Shown here piece by piece: positions 12,753 to 23,879 of a stretch of DNA of 64,000 bases. Positions within the stretch are counted from its first letter, which is position 1. Every line of letters starts with the position of its first letter. The translations under genes were made by a program, and so were the position numbers. Below the pieces are notes generated by a model, which made no database searches, was not told the DNA's origin, and saw only the letters and a list, made by a program, of their open reading frames with translations. The stretch comes from Voacanga thouarsii. Taxonomy: Eukaryota; Streptophyta; Magnoliopsida; Gentianales; Apocynaceae. Location: positions 1,851,501 through 1,915,500 of the forward strand of contig JANUWF010001813.1 in the NCBI GenBank assembly GCA_026120185.1. Direction: 5' to 3'.

Positions 12753-13640
12753 ATGCTATGTGTGGTCTATGGACATTGTTTGGCATGAAAAACTGTTTTC
12801 ATGTATTCGTGTTTGTCTTTGTTCGCTGTGAAAATCGTTTTCACTCGAGTCGAAATTGTTTCGAGCTTTGTGGGTTAGGTTCGTAGCACAATATGATTGT
12901 GTAAAAGTTATAGCATATTTCAAAAGGTGTTTTCTTTATGTGCTGAAAATTTTCTGCAGAAAACGTTTTCTTAAACATGGTAATTGCCCTCCATTTCATC
13001 TTGTGAATTTGATTTTCTGTTTTGTTTTATTTAAACTAACAAATTGGTTGTTGTTTTCAGCTTCAAAATAGAAAATTCTATTGAGAATTGTTCTCACTAA
13101 AATTCTGCAGAAGATTAGGGTACTAGAAATTGTTTCTGGAAAATTTTTCTAAAAAACACCGCCACTTCCCGACTACAGTTGGCACCGGCTCTGGCCTCCA
13201 AATTGGCACCGGTTCTGATCTATTCGTGATGTCTAGAAATCATTTTTGGAAGAGAAAAATTTTTAGAAACCAGAATAGAGCCGGTGCCGGCTCTGGCTTC
13301 CAAACCGGCGCCGGTTATGCTCTGTTTTGCACGATCCAGCTATTTAAAAAAAAAAATTGGAATAGAATTTTGTAGAAGGAAAAATCTCATTTGATGAGAG
13401 GCAGCAAAATAAAAATTTTTCCAAGATGGCGCTGCCCCCTTTGACCCCCGCCCGTTGACCGGCTAGTGGGACTGCCATTATCGTTGCAAGACGGGACCCA
13501 AAAGCATTTTCTCAAAATTAGTTTTGAGACAAACAATTTTATTTTTCAAAATAGTAATTTTGAAAATTTAAAATTAATGTATTTTTCTAAAATATTGATT
13601 TTAGAATTTGTTTTATTTTTCCAAAATAGGGATTGTGGAA
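12753..13640 (+). other. Copia E leader remnant
   Basis: Non-coding sequence downstream of the E PBS with many TTTTC-rich phrases. I see no gag or pol domain; the ORFs here (such as 12593-12886, which begins in the LTR) show no family resemblance. An imperfect tandem repeat lies at 13127-13345. The remnant ends in AT-rich self-complementary sequence (13520-13625), beyond which F1 protease begins. The rest of E is deleted. Confidence 0.5.
13127..13345. repeat. Imperfect tandem repeat with CCGG-rich cores in copia E leader
   Basis: Two units of roughly 110 bp. Each has an AATTTTT/AGAAA stretch followed by a pair of GGCACCGG or GGCGCCGG motifs separated by GCTCTGGCxTCCAAA. The GC-rich cores stand out from the AT-rich surroundings. 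Confidence 0.6.
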
Positions 13641-13659
13641 TAATAAAAGTTATATGTTT

Positions 13660-14416
13660 ATTTTGTTTAAGCATAATTCATGTAGTATCCTCATTGATGG
13701 AGAGAGTTGTAAAAATGTGATTAGTGCTACATTGGTGGAGGAGTTAGAAATAGAAACCTTGAAACACCCTAGATCTTACAAGTTACAATGGTTGAACAAT
13801 TGTGGAGAGGTGAAGGTGAACAAACAAACCAAGGTTGCCATTGATATGGGGAAGTATAAGGATGAAGTGGTTTGTGATGTATTTCCTATACATGTAGGGC
13901 ATATTTCATTAGGAAGACCTTGGTTTTTTGATAGAGATGTGGTCCATGAAGGAAAGAGGAACACTTATTCTTTGAGGAAAGATGGAAAGAAGATCACTCT
14001 ACTTTCCTTATCCCTTAGTGAGGTTTCAAGAGATCAAAATATCTTGAGGGAAAAAGAAAAAGAAAGGAGAGAGGGAAATGAGAGGAAAAAGAAGATGAGT
14101 GAGAAAAGAAATATGGAGAAAAAAAAAGAGAAGAGGGAAGAACAAAAGAAGGGGGAACAAGAGGTTGAGGTGAGAGAAGAAAGAGATATAAAAATTGAAG
14201 AAAAAAAGGAAGATGGGGATGAGAGAATAGTGACCACCTCAAGTTTGAGAGAAAGAGAAAAGAGAAAAAAAACAAGGAAATGAGAAAAGAAAAGCGAGTG
14301 GAGGTAAAATGAAAGGAAAAATATGGGTAGTGAAAAGAAGAATCAATGAGGTTAATGATGGACCAAGGTTGGACATTTTACTTACACAATATTACTCTTG
14401 TTTGAAATCTTGTACA
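13660..14416 (+). pseudogene. Protease fragment of F1 element
   Basis: The open frame to 14281 reads like a retropepsin: CSILIDGESCKNVIS (active-site position; usual form IVDSGSCTNV), then MGKYKDEVVCDVFP and the conserved ISLGRPWFFDRDV. A Lys/Glu-rich linker follows. The same order, with LLLGRHWQYDR, occurs in F3 (61203-61604). The protease would cleave the Gag-Pol polyprotein; here the catalytic triad reads DGE rather than DSG, so it is probably inactive. The RT expected downstream is missing because B2 inserts at 14417 and the sequence is then truncated. The region upstream to the knuckle at 1655 is also lost. Confidence 0.7.
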
Positions 14417-15488
14417 TGATGGAAAATGCAGAAACAGGGAGCCATCGAAGAAAAAAAAAATTAGAGAGAAAAATTAAAACGCAAGCCATAAAGGCCATGC
14501 GGAAGCGTGAAGATCATACCTTTGCATTCCTTAACCCTCCTAGGTTGCGTAGGAACAGATTGAACGGCTGGAATCGCCTCGCTTTGCACACTTGAAGGAG
14601 CTTCCGGTTGAACACCCGCTAGTCTTCGACTTTGTCTTGTTTGCATTAACGCTTAGCTCTCCAGCTCTCGGGATATTCCTCAGCCTAACCTCTAGTCGGT
14701 GAACACTATGGTGAAGAGGAAGGGTCTCAATTCTCCTTGGTTTACCTGCTATTGGTTAGCAAAGTCCAAGGAGAAACAAAGAAGGAGAAAACGTGAGAGA
14801 GAGGAGAGAAAGAGACCACGTGAGTGTGTGGCTTGGGAAAGGAAGAGTTAGGGTTTTTCCTTTTCAAAGAGTTGTTTATATTTGGCCTAAACTAGGTCTC
14901 TCAATCTCTGATAAACATCTCCCCGGGATTTCAAAACACCCGGATGTTATCCTGAGAAACAGTTTGGCCTAACCTTAAACTCCTCTTAACCGTATCTGGA
15001 AAAAACCCTAAGGTCCAAGCTATTGGGCCAGATAAATATTTATTATTTTTCTTGGACCCAGAAAAGCCCAAAATAATAAATATAAAAATAATAAATATTA
15101 ATTATTTATTTCCTGGGCTTACATGAGTAACCCAATAAATAATTAATGAGCCCAAATGAACCATAATAGTTAATCTTTAATTATTTATTTCTTGGGCCTA
15201 TATAAATAACCCAATAAATAATTAAACATTAATTATTTTCCCTAGTTTAAGCTCAGGTTAATTTCTTAATTATTCATACTGGACCTAGGCCCTGAATAAT
15301 TAATTAACCAAATAAACTAGATAATTAATTTCTCTCAACTCCTATTTTATTTATTTATTTATTTATTTTATTCTAGTCCAATAATAAATTAGACTTCCTG
15401 AATAAAATAAAATAAAACAAAATCAAATAAAATCCTCTTCAACTGAGACCAATTCCTCAACCCAAAAATAGTTAGGACTTACGGGCTA
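14417..15488 (-). mobile_element. Truncated copia B LTR (B2)
   Basis: Reverse complement of the 3' half of the B LTR. It begins at 14417 (complement of the LTR end) and matches B3 back to the ACTTACGGGCTA phrase at 15488, then stops. The 5' half of the LTR is absent and the next sequence belongs to the LTR of element A. The left flank is GTACA; no right target copy exists. Confidence 0.8.
14461..14646 (-). CDS. Short arginine-rich ORF in LTR B2
   Basis: An ORF of 61 codons opening MQTRQSRRLAGVQPEA, nearly the same as in B3. Differences from B1 and B3 are scattered, and the frame stays open through the RRVKECK segment. That segment is followed by AAAGGTATGA, a good match to a plant 5' splice site, which B1 and B3 have lost by a G-to-T change. 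Function unknown; see the B1 entry for alternatives. Confidence 0.4.
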   Translation of the reverse strand: MQTRQSRRLAGVQPEAPSSVQSEAIPAVQSVPTQPRRVKECKGMIFTLPHGLYGLRFNFSL

Positions 15489-18070
15489 CTGCCACACATT
15501 AATATAGGGAATAAATTAAATTATTTCTTAAATAAATAACCTAATCCCTTCCTATATTTTTCTGGAAATTCCCTCAAAGCTACTGCCACACATTAGAGCA
15601 ATTGTAGCTCAACTAAAACTCTCCAAAACCTAGCTAGGGTTATCCAAGAAAACCTTAACCAACTAGGACTTTGTTTTAGCAAAAAAAAAAAAAAAAAATA
15701 CTAGAATTTCCTCTCCAATTCCTTTAGAATTTTGGCCAAAATTCAGTACCATACTGCACAAAAATTCTAGCAAAAAACTTGCACAAAAACCTCTCTAGTA
15801 TCACACAAAAATACAACTACACAAAGGCTCAGCTTTCTTCTCTTATTCTCGCCACTATAGAGACCGAAACCAACCAGATTTCTTCTCTCTTTCTATCTAG
15901 ATTTTCAGCCAGCATAAGAATCAAAGCACAGTAGCAATAACCCCTAAACTACTGTCCAGTTTCGGCACTAAAAAAAGGACCAAAGCTGTCCAATTTTTCT
16001 CTTGTGATCAAGAATCCATAGCAAGGTAGAACTCCTCCAAACACCTAAACACCAAACCCTAGAATTTTCTATCCAGCAAACCACGAAATTCCTACACTCT
16101 CAGCCCCTTAAACTCATGAAACAAATAGCATTCTGCCTACACAAAAATTCGGCCAGCCTACCCTAAGAACAAAGCCAATACTGAAACTTTCTACAAGGTA
16201 ATTGATCTTCAACCCTTGTATTCATCTCTTACTCCATTCTTTCTCTCTTTTCTCCCTTAAATCATGTCCACAAGGGGCTGATTTTATCCCTTTCTTGGTG
16301 AGTCTCGATCAAGGACATCTAGGCGGACCAATCTCTTCAACTATCGATTGAACTCGAGTTAGTCATCAAGGAGTTGCCGTGTTTTAAGTCTAGATGGCTA
16401 AGAGGTAATCAAGATCCTATCTTTACTGATTTAAATGGATTTAATCTTTGAAGTATTGACTTATGAATGCTCATGGAGTCTAGCATGAAAGCATGAATGA
16501 ACTAGAATGATGAATAGGTTGATGTAAGCCATAGACAAACCATGTATGAGATATAACATTGATGCATCTTGTCATGATGAATCTAGATCTATGCTAAGTA
16601 GGCAAAGATGAGATCTTTCAATATTTATGGGATTGATTATGATGATTTTATGCTAATTGAATATAAGAGTTGTCATGTCGTGATTTGATTTGGATGAATG
16701 CATGGTTATGATCAATGGCATAGAAAAGGAAGTTGTGTATGTGATCTAATGAACTAAATTACCTAGATACCATGGATGAATTAGGTGATTAATGAGATCA
16801 AGAAAAGTCATATTGCATGAAGTAGTAGATGTAATATTTGGATTCTAATTAAAGAATCATTTATTCTAGATACGGAAAGAGTGGAAGTAAGGGCCATCAA
16901 TTGAATTAGGTCTAACTGTTGATTTATCAAAGTAAGTTCCTGCATAACCATTTTGATACATGTTATATGTTTGCAAGTAATTTTTACAATGTTATTTGGA
17001 ATTGATGTTAATATGATGTTTTGACAAGAGGATTGAAACGTTGGCTAAACATGATGAGTTACCTTGTGTTGTTTTGATACTTTTGGAAACGTGGATGTGT
17101 TACTTTCTAAATGAGTTTATTAAATTTCAACTATTCAAACTTAAAAACGAATTCTTAAACTATCATTAAATGATTTGGAAATGCTATTAGGAAAAACCAC
17201 GTTTTGCAATCATACTAATCAAAAGCTTTCGAAAAAGGAAAAATGATTTTACCCCTAAATGGGGAGTGTTGAGTACTCAGCAGGGGTAGGCTAGTAGTAC
17301 TAGTCTTGAAGAGCAAGAGTGAGTCTTCTGGTAGGAGACTATCTCCAGAAGATGAACTCAACTTGGAAAGGCAACAATACTACTTAGTTAGGCCGTCCGA
17401 GCTATCATATTGGTCCATGTGGATATTGTTGATCCGGGTTGGACAATCGGAGTGTTAGGTGTAGATATGGAGGAGTATCCCGCACTGTCCATTATTGAAA
17501 GAATACATTGGGACGCTATCATGGTGGTAACCATAATGTGGATTATGATACTATCTTTGGATTATTTGCTAATCCCTACTTAATGAATTATGAATATGAT
17601 GAAACGGTGAGTTATTGTGAACTATTTTGGATTCATTGAGCAAAGCTCCTTTGTATAACTATTATTAATGAAATTAACTTACAAACACAATTTTGTGATT
17701 TTGATAAATCTGCATTCATGAAATGGTTATAATTGACACTTGCACACATAGGACTTATTGAGATGCCAATCTCACTCCTTTTATATCATGATTTCAGGGG
17801 AGTACTTATATTGAGCAGGTTGAAGGAATAAGCGATGATCGCCCATTTGTTTATTTTATTTTAACTTATATTTCTTTCAAGAGATGTTTGTTAGTTTTGA
17901 TCTCTCAAATTTGTATAAGTAATTCCCTCGGATGTAATAAAGTATTTTATTATTTTAATTAGTCAGGTTTTTTCTATTATTTATTATTTGCACCTCGTTA
18001 TAAAGACCCTTGTTGCTCTAGACAGGGCAATATCCCACCTATCTAGATATATAGGTAGTGTGATGTTACA
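15489..18070 (+). mobile_element. Element A 5' LTR, 5'-truncated
   Basis: It aligns with the 3' LTR of A from about 26098 onward and ends GATGTTACA at 18070 just before the PBS. Upstream of about 15502 the match stops. A 13-17 bp copy of GCTACTGCCACACATTA, a phrase that belongs about 100 bp further in (15583), is placed at the joint with B2. The LTR-derived leader, the RNA start and the tRNA-like block of this copy are lost. Confidence 0.8.
17324..17352 (+). promoter_or_regulatory. Conserved LTR hairpin (element A 5' LTR)
   Basis: TCTTCTGG...CCAGAAGA with loop TAGGAGACTATCT. The outer 8-bp stem is intact although the inner GGCC core of other copies is changed. Confidence 0.5.
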
Positions 18071-18072
18071 AG

Positions 18073-18085
18073 TGGTATCAGAGCC
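18073..18085 (+). other. Primer binding site of element A
   Basis: TGGTATCAGAGCC, complementary to the 3' end of initiator-Met tRNA, two bases after the 5' LTR. Confidence 0.93.
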
Positions 18086-18207
18086 TACGTTTAGGCAAAT
18101 GATATTGTTGAGTAGTGTCTAAACCTTAGGAATTGAGGTTCATTGAATAGTGTTTGAACTATAGGGAGTGAGATTTAGTTCTGTTTTCTTTATGTTTTTT
18201 TTATAGG

Positions 18208-18917
18208 ATGACTAGAAGATCCGCAGTTATGACCTGAGATTGGCAATTTATGTGCGGTCCCACGAGTGGTAGAGCACCTAGCCCTATACCTATACTGAAT
18301 TCCTTATCATCTGAGTCAGAGATGGAACTTGAGGGTTGATGGATCCCCAGGGAGGATGAGATTGGCCCTGAGCCGCCTATGATGGAAGACTTAGGCATAG
18401 AGGACCTAAAGATCCAGTATCGGAGATACTTGCCCTTGAGTGGAATGAGGGCTTGGCAGCGTATGAGGGTGATTGTGAGGGGGAGATTGGAAGTGGAGAA
18501 GTGATTGAGGATGAGAGTGAGGGTGAGCTAGGAGGACGTAGGGTTGAGGGAGAAATAGGAGAGCTTGGGGCAGAAATGATTGAGGATAGAGTAGACACAC
18601 TTGCGGCCCCATCTATAGAAGAAGGAACCCCGAGGTTGCTAGGAAGTGAGTCTTATGAGTTGGAGTCTGGGAGACCTAAGAGTGCATTGATGTTGGCTAT
18701 GGAGAAACTGAGGGATGCGGATATGAGAGCTAAGTTAAGGGGTAGAGACTCTGGAGAGTTTATGTTGGGGTGGCCTAGGAAGAAGCATAGATCCTTTGGT
18801 TTTGCAAAAGATTGCAATGTAAATTGCAACATAGATCATGACAACAGCAATGTGGGATGGCTAGTGGAACCTCCTCCAGAGACTTCCGAGGATTCTAGCG
18901 ACTCTAGTGATTCTTAG
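18208..18917 (+). pseudogene. Acidic upstream ORF of element A
   Basis: A degraded coding region between PBS and gag. It is preceded by a T-rich tract ending TATAG/G just before ATG 18208, which resembles a 3' splice site. Early stops and one frame change occur; from 18453 the frame is open for 154 codons. The product is Glu/Asp/Ser-rich, contains short runs such as GEIGELGAEMIEDRV, and ends NVGWLVEPPPETSEDSSDSSDS-like acid Ser/Asp repeats. Element C has an ORF of similar place, charge and ending (44243-44740). No known domain is recognised. It is not part of the gag frame, which starts about 310 bp later. Confidence 0.5.
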
Positions 18918-19225
18918 AGTTTTAGAACCATTAGTTCTAATTCTTTATTTTGAGACATTTATTTATTTATTTGATTCAAAACTTATACCTTATTTTGAAT
19001 TTTGTTTAGCTAGAATAAAAAGGGGTACTTAGTGGGAGCTCCCTTATTTTATGCCAATTTGGAATTGGTTAATAAAAATGTGATTTATTTGATTTCTTTA
19101 TCCTACTTGGAGCATTGTTTGCAAAATTTATTTTCCGATGCATTGCAAGTTACTTCAAATCTATAAGTTGAACTATTGCATGCTATGAACTTCCCTTTAC
19201 TAAGGTTTGTATTGGGTGCAAGTAG

Positions 19226-21737
19226 ATAGCACCAAGGCGTAGAACTACTGTGCGAGAAAGAACCGTTTGGGAGAGTGAATCAACCACTCCTAAATTTGAG
19301 CAGATTCGTCGGTCCACCCTGGAAGTGGAAGAGGAACTCGAGCAAGAGTGGGAACTAACACCTGGAGGATTCCGAGAGGTGACCATGGGGCAAACCTTCG
19401 ACAAGATGGCTGCCATTCTTCAGAACTTGACTAAGAAAGTGGATAAGGTAGATAATAAAGCACCAAGGGGTGTGGATGAGGCCCTGGAATGATTCTTGAA
19501 GTTCTATCCTCTGACGTTTCAGGGAAAAGTGGAGTAGGACGAAAAGGCAAAACAGTGGATTAAACAAATAGAGGATATCTTTGCAACTCTTCAATATACC
19601 AAGAAAATGAGGGTGAAGTTTTCTGTGTTCAGGCTGAGGGGACCTGCTCGAGCTTGGTGGTAGCGAGTCCATGAAAACTGGGAGAAAGAGGATAGTGACT
19701 GGACATTGGAGAACTTTGTGGAGGCCTTTCGAGTGGAGTATATGTTGGGTATATGCCCTAGAGTCAATTTGTACTTATACAATTGTCATTATGTTTTATA
19801 TAATAATATGAGGCTTTCCTTTCCATGAATAGTGAGTTTTGTTTTGTTGGTCATCAAGTACGTGACTTGATAGTAAAACCCTACAATGAATACAATGACT
19901 ATTCTAAAGTCTGTCCTCGATCGATTATTATTATTGGAATAATAATAAATTAAGATTAGTATGTTTGTGACTTGATGGCTATGTTTTACTGGCCATGGAT
20001 ATTTGTGATATCGAGTCAAGACATAAATAAATGTTAGAGAACATTGTATTGGACATGACCCACTGTGAGAGTACTTCATGGAATATGTCATAAGTACTTT
20101 CTAGCCATAATAATATTGAAAGTCCTTCGACCTAAATTCATCATAGTTTCTTACTTGATAAATTCTATATTTTGACATTGTCTAAAGTTGTCTTTAACCA
20201 GATAATAAATTAGACTACTGTTGGATATAAAATAAATCAAGGAGAGGAATATGATTGATTGTGAAGGAATTTGTCCATCTCAATTATGGGAGAGATATCC
20301 ATGGGCCCCTTGATAAGTTAGACTGTTAAAAAATGCATGGCCGTGCTCAAATATATCAATCTAAGATATTGATATCATTTGTTTGAACAGTCTACTATGA
20401 AATCAAGAAATAATTGATTAAGCTTAATAAGGATGACATGCTCCGTGCCTTATGCTTAATCTGGATATCGTGTGACAAAGGGACTAAATATAAAATTATG
20501 GTTTGGTTCAAAGAGATCACCGATCTTCATTTAATCTGGATAGTTATAATGTTTTGCTAGAAACCGCTTATAACTTGTGGGCCATTTAAATACGATTTAG
20601 GCACGCTGCCAGTGTTAAATGAACCTATAGGGTCACACAATAAGCGAACTTGTTAGGTTATTTTTCTGGTGACCAGGTTCGATGAATCTGGATGATATCC
20701 AGATTATAAGAATCTGACTCAGTAAAATAATTAGTTAAATTACCGAGATAATGGCAGAATCTTATCATATCAGTTTTAATTTAATTTGAATTTAAATTAG
20801 AATATGATAAGATATGATTAGGGTTGGACTCTAAGAGGTTCAAGGGTTTTTAAGAAAACCCTAGCCGTCTTTCGATAGTCCAATTTTCGGTTGAGAACAT
20901 TCGTGCCATTCTCTACCAGAGAAAGAAAAAAAAAAAAACCTCTCAAACCCTAGGCGCTAGCACTCCCCGGGTATCGAGTGAGTTCGCGGTGTGTATCCGT
21001 AGAGGACGTTCGCATACTGCAGCATCTGGTGATTGTTCGGGTCGAACGTACAACAGCGCAACCAGAATCGAAGGATTTCGATTACAGCAACCAGAGGTAA
21101 CTCTTAAAGCTTAGATCTTCTTAATCGTTTACTTGGGTCCTCGGGAGGGATTCGTAGATGTTTTCCGCGTTTAGGAGTCCACGAATCCCAACAGTATATA
21201 CCGCGATGGATAGCGGAGAAGAGGGAGGACAAATTTCAGACTCTCAAGCAAGGAGGAATGACCGTGGCTCAGTATGCTGCACGGTTTACCCAACTATCCA
21301 AGTACTGTAAGTGTCGGTAGATACTGACAGAAGCGGACATGTTAATTTGTGAAGGGTCTTAGGCAGGATTTGAGGAAGGCACTGGCACCATCTCTATCGG
21401 TGATATATACGACCGCGGTAGATGTAGCAACTTGAACGAAAAATGAGGATAGGAACCGACCGATGAACTGGCCATTCCAGCCAAGCCGACCACCGATGAG
21501 ACCCCTAGCTCACAAGTGACCCACTGGCCCGATACAGTGGGAAAATAAGGGAAAGCAGCCTAGGATAGTACCACCGGTCCTATGTCGAGCACGCTGATGT
21601 GTTGGAATTGCAGGAGGCGCGATCATGCCAAAAGAGATTGCTGGTTAAGGGGAGTGACGAAAAGATGTTTCAACTGTGGAGACCTAAGTCACCTAAGGAA
21701 CAACTACCCAAGACCACTCAGAATGGGGCAAGGAGCT
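19226..21737 (+). pseudogene. Element A gag, split by a G solo LTR
   Basis: The capsid/nucleocapsid protein of a Tekay element. The expected ATG is ATA (19226, IAPRRRTT against MAPKHRA in C). Retrotransposon-gag features follow: FLKFYPLTFQG, QWIKQIEDIFATL, VFRLRGPARAWW and, across the insertion, FVEAFRVEY then PRWIAEKREDKF and QYAARFTQLSKYC. Two CCHC knuckles are at about 21600-21642 (CWNCRRRDHAKRDC) and 21668-21710 (CFNCGDLSHLRNNY, last Cys lost). At least six stops or frame changes interrupt it. Removing the LTR and one GTATA copy puts the flanking frame back in register, so the G insertion came into otherwise continuous gag. Confidence 0.85.
19743..21193 (+). mobile_element. Solo LTR G1 (Angela/BARE-like copia) in A gag
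   Basis: It runs TGTTGGGTAT...CGAATCCCAACA, 1451 bp, with perfect 5-bp target copies GTATA at 19738-19742 and 21194-21198. The start TGTTGGGTATATGCCCTAGAG resembles the published Angela/BARE LTR start. No internal region is present. The same family recurs at 49714-51232. Confidence 0.92.
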
Positions 21738-21769
21738 GTGACTCAACCAGCTGGGGCAGCTAAAGGAGC

Positions 21770-22440
21770 ATCTGCTGGGACAACTGGAGGGGGAGGCCAA
21801 AAGCCTCTAGTGAAAGCCAAGGTCTTCGCGCTAAACCAAGAAGAGGTTGGAGTTGATTCAGTGGTAGTTGAAGGTATGCTTTTTGTGCAAGGTCACTCTA
21901 TTTCTATTTTAATAGACCCTGGATCGACTCATTCATATATAAACGATAAGTGTGAGTTACCTTATACCATGTTAATTAGTATACCTTTGGAGAGGTAAAA
22001 AGATGCAAGTAAGGTAGTTCAAGGGTGTGATATTGTGGTTAGAAAAGAGATTTTGAAGGCAGATCTCATAATCCTACCCATCGACGACTATGATATAATT
22101 TTGGGTATGGATTGGTTAGCGAAGCATGGAGCAAGAGTGGATTGCAAGGCCAAGACAGTGCAGTTTGTTAGACCCGGACATGATGTATTAGAGTTTAGCA
22201 AGAGGAAAGTGAGGAAGTTGAAATTCTTGATAGCAGGAGCAAAGGCGCGAAAAATGTTGAAGAAGGGTTGTGTAGGATATCTGTCTTATCTAATTAATAA
22301 GCCCAAGGATCAGTATACTTTGGAAAGCACCGAGGTGGTGAAGGACTTTGCTGATATATTTTTGAACGAACTTACTTCTCTTCCACCTTCCCAAGAAGTC
22401 GAGTTTACCATCGATCTAGTTCCTGGAGCGAGGCCGGTGT
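21770..22440 (+). pseudogene. Element A protease and linker to RT
   Basis: The retropepsin-like domain has active-site segment LIDPGSTHSYIND at about 21908 (DPG, as also in C), then DLIILPIDDYDIILGMDWLAKHGARVDCKAKTV. That is the pattern of plant chromovirus proteases between Gag and RT. A stop falls after LISIPLER (21996), and the frame resumes at 22035. It runs on to the pre-RT segment [22 protein letters not shown], where a short deletion breaks the frame at about 22445; the [13 protein letters not shown] part present in C is missing. Confidence 0.85.
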
Positions 22441-23700
22441 CGGATAATTGAAGGAGCAGCTAGAAGAACTGGTTAAGCAAGGGTACATAAGACCCAGTAC
22501 ATCACTATGGGGAGCCCCGGTGTTATTTGTCAAGAAGAAGGATGGGACACTGAGGTTGTGCATAGACTATACAGGGTTGAATAACCTTACGATAAAAAAC
22601 AAGTATCCCCTACCCTTGATTGGTGAGTTATTTGATCAGTTGCAAGGCTCTTGTTACTTCTTCAAGTTGGATCTCCAGCAAGGTTATTACCAAGTGTGAA
22701 TCAAGGAGGAGGATATTCCCAAGACAGCTTTCAACACTAGATATGGGCACTACGAGTTCGTGGTGATGCTGTTCATAGTAACTAATGCACCCGATGTTTT
22801 CATGGATCTTATGCATAGGGTTATCTAGCCGTACCTGGATAAGTTCGTGGTGGTGTTCATAGACAATATTTTGATCTACTCAAAAAGTCCTGAGGAGCAT
22901 GCGGAGCATCTGAAGTTGGCACTGGAGAAATTAAGAGAGCATAAACTCTATACTCAATTTAGCAAATGCGAGTTTTAGTTGGATTCAGTGGCCTTTCTTG
23001 GTTACATGATATCTATAGATGGAATCCAGGTGGACCCATCGAAGGTCATGGCTATCTCAAATTGGAAGCAACTAGAGAGCGTAACCGAGATCATGAGTTT
23101 TCTTGGATTGGCAGGATGTTACCACCATTTTATTAAGAACTTCTCTAAGTTGGCGACTTTGATGACTCGATTGCTAAGAAAGGATGTGCTGTATGTCTGG
23201 AATGATAAGTGTGAGAAGAGCTTTCAAGAGCTTAAGAGGAGATTGATGACAACACCAATGTTGAGCCTACCTGAAGAAGGTAAGGCCTATTCCTTGTATA
23301 CGGATGCTTCTAAGGAAGGACTAGGGGCGATGTTGATATAGGACAGGAAAGTTATCACCTATGCATCAAGAAAGTTGAAGCCGCGTGAGGTAAACTATCC
23401 GATGCACGACTTGGAGTTGGCTGCGATAGTGTTTGCCTTGAAGAAATGGTGATACTATTTGTATGGAGTGGAGTATGAAGTCTTCACAGATCATAAAAGC
23501 TTAAAGTACATATTCACGCAAAAGGACTTGAACTTAAGACAGAGGAGGTGGATGGAGTTCTTGGAGGAATACAAGTGTCCAATAAACTACCATCTGGGGA
23601 AAGCGAATGTGGTAGCTGATATGCTGAGTCGAAAAGTGAGGATGGCTAGCTTAAGGGTGCAAGAGGTTTAAATAGTACAAGAAATCTTAGGGCAAAAAGT
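22441..23700 (+). pseudogene. Element A reverse transcriptase and RNase H
   Basis: RT blocks are in order: [52 protein letters not shown], and the catalytic box at 22856-22867, which reads FIDN in place of FIDD, a lost metal-binding Asp. The RNase H part shows [35 protein letters not shown] and the C-terminal [19 protein letters not shown]. Stops occur at about 22699, 22828, 22977, 23339 and 23450; several replace Trp, Gln or Arg codons by C-to-T or G-to-A change. It is inactive. Confidence 0.9.
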
Positions 23701-23879
23701 GGAAGTGGGAGAAGGAAAAATTAGTTTAAGTAACCTGAGGATGAAGCCTGAGCTGAGGTAAGAGATTAGTGAAGTTCAGTAGAATAACCAAGAGTTTCAG
23801 ACCTTCAAGGCAAATGAAGCAAAAAGAGGAAATAAGTAGTTTCAGACTAATGAGGCGGGAGTGATATATTTCTGAGAAT

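Noticed and set aside
12593..12886. 97-codon ORF at the E LTR end
   Set aside because: It crosses the LTR end and PBS and has no similarity to Gag; likely chance.
14015..14275. Phe/Ser-rich - strand ORFs resembling membrane proteins, also 1017-1286 and 61475-61681
   Set aside because: Mirror images of Lys/Glu-rich linkers of Ty3/gypsy Gag and protease; hydrophobicity is a by-product of A/G-rich sense strands.
18377..18612. Ser/Pro-rich ORFs on the - strand across the acidic upstream ORF of A
   Set aside because: Antisense shadows of an acidic coding strand; they lack counterparts in element C.
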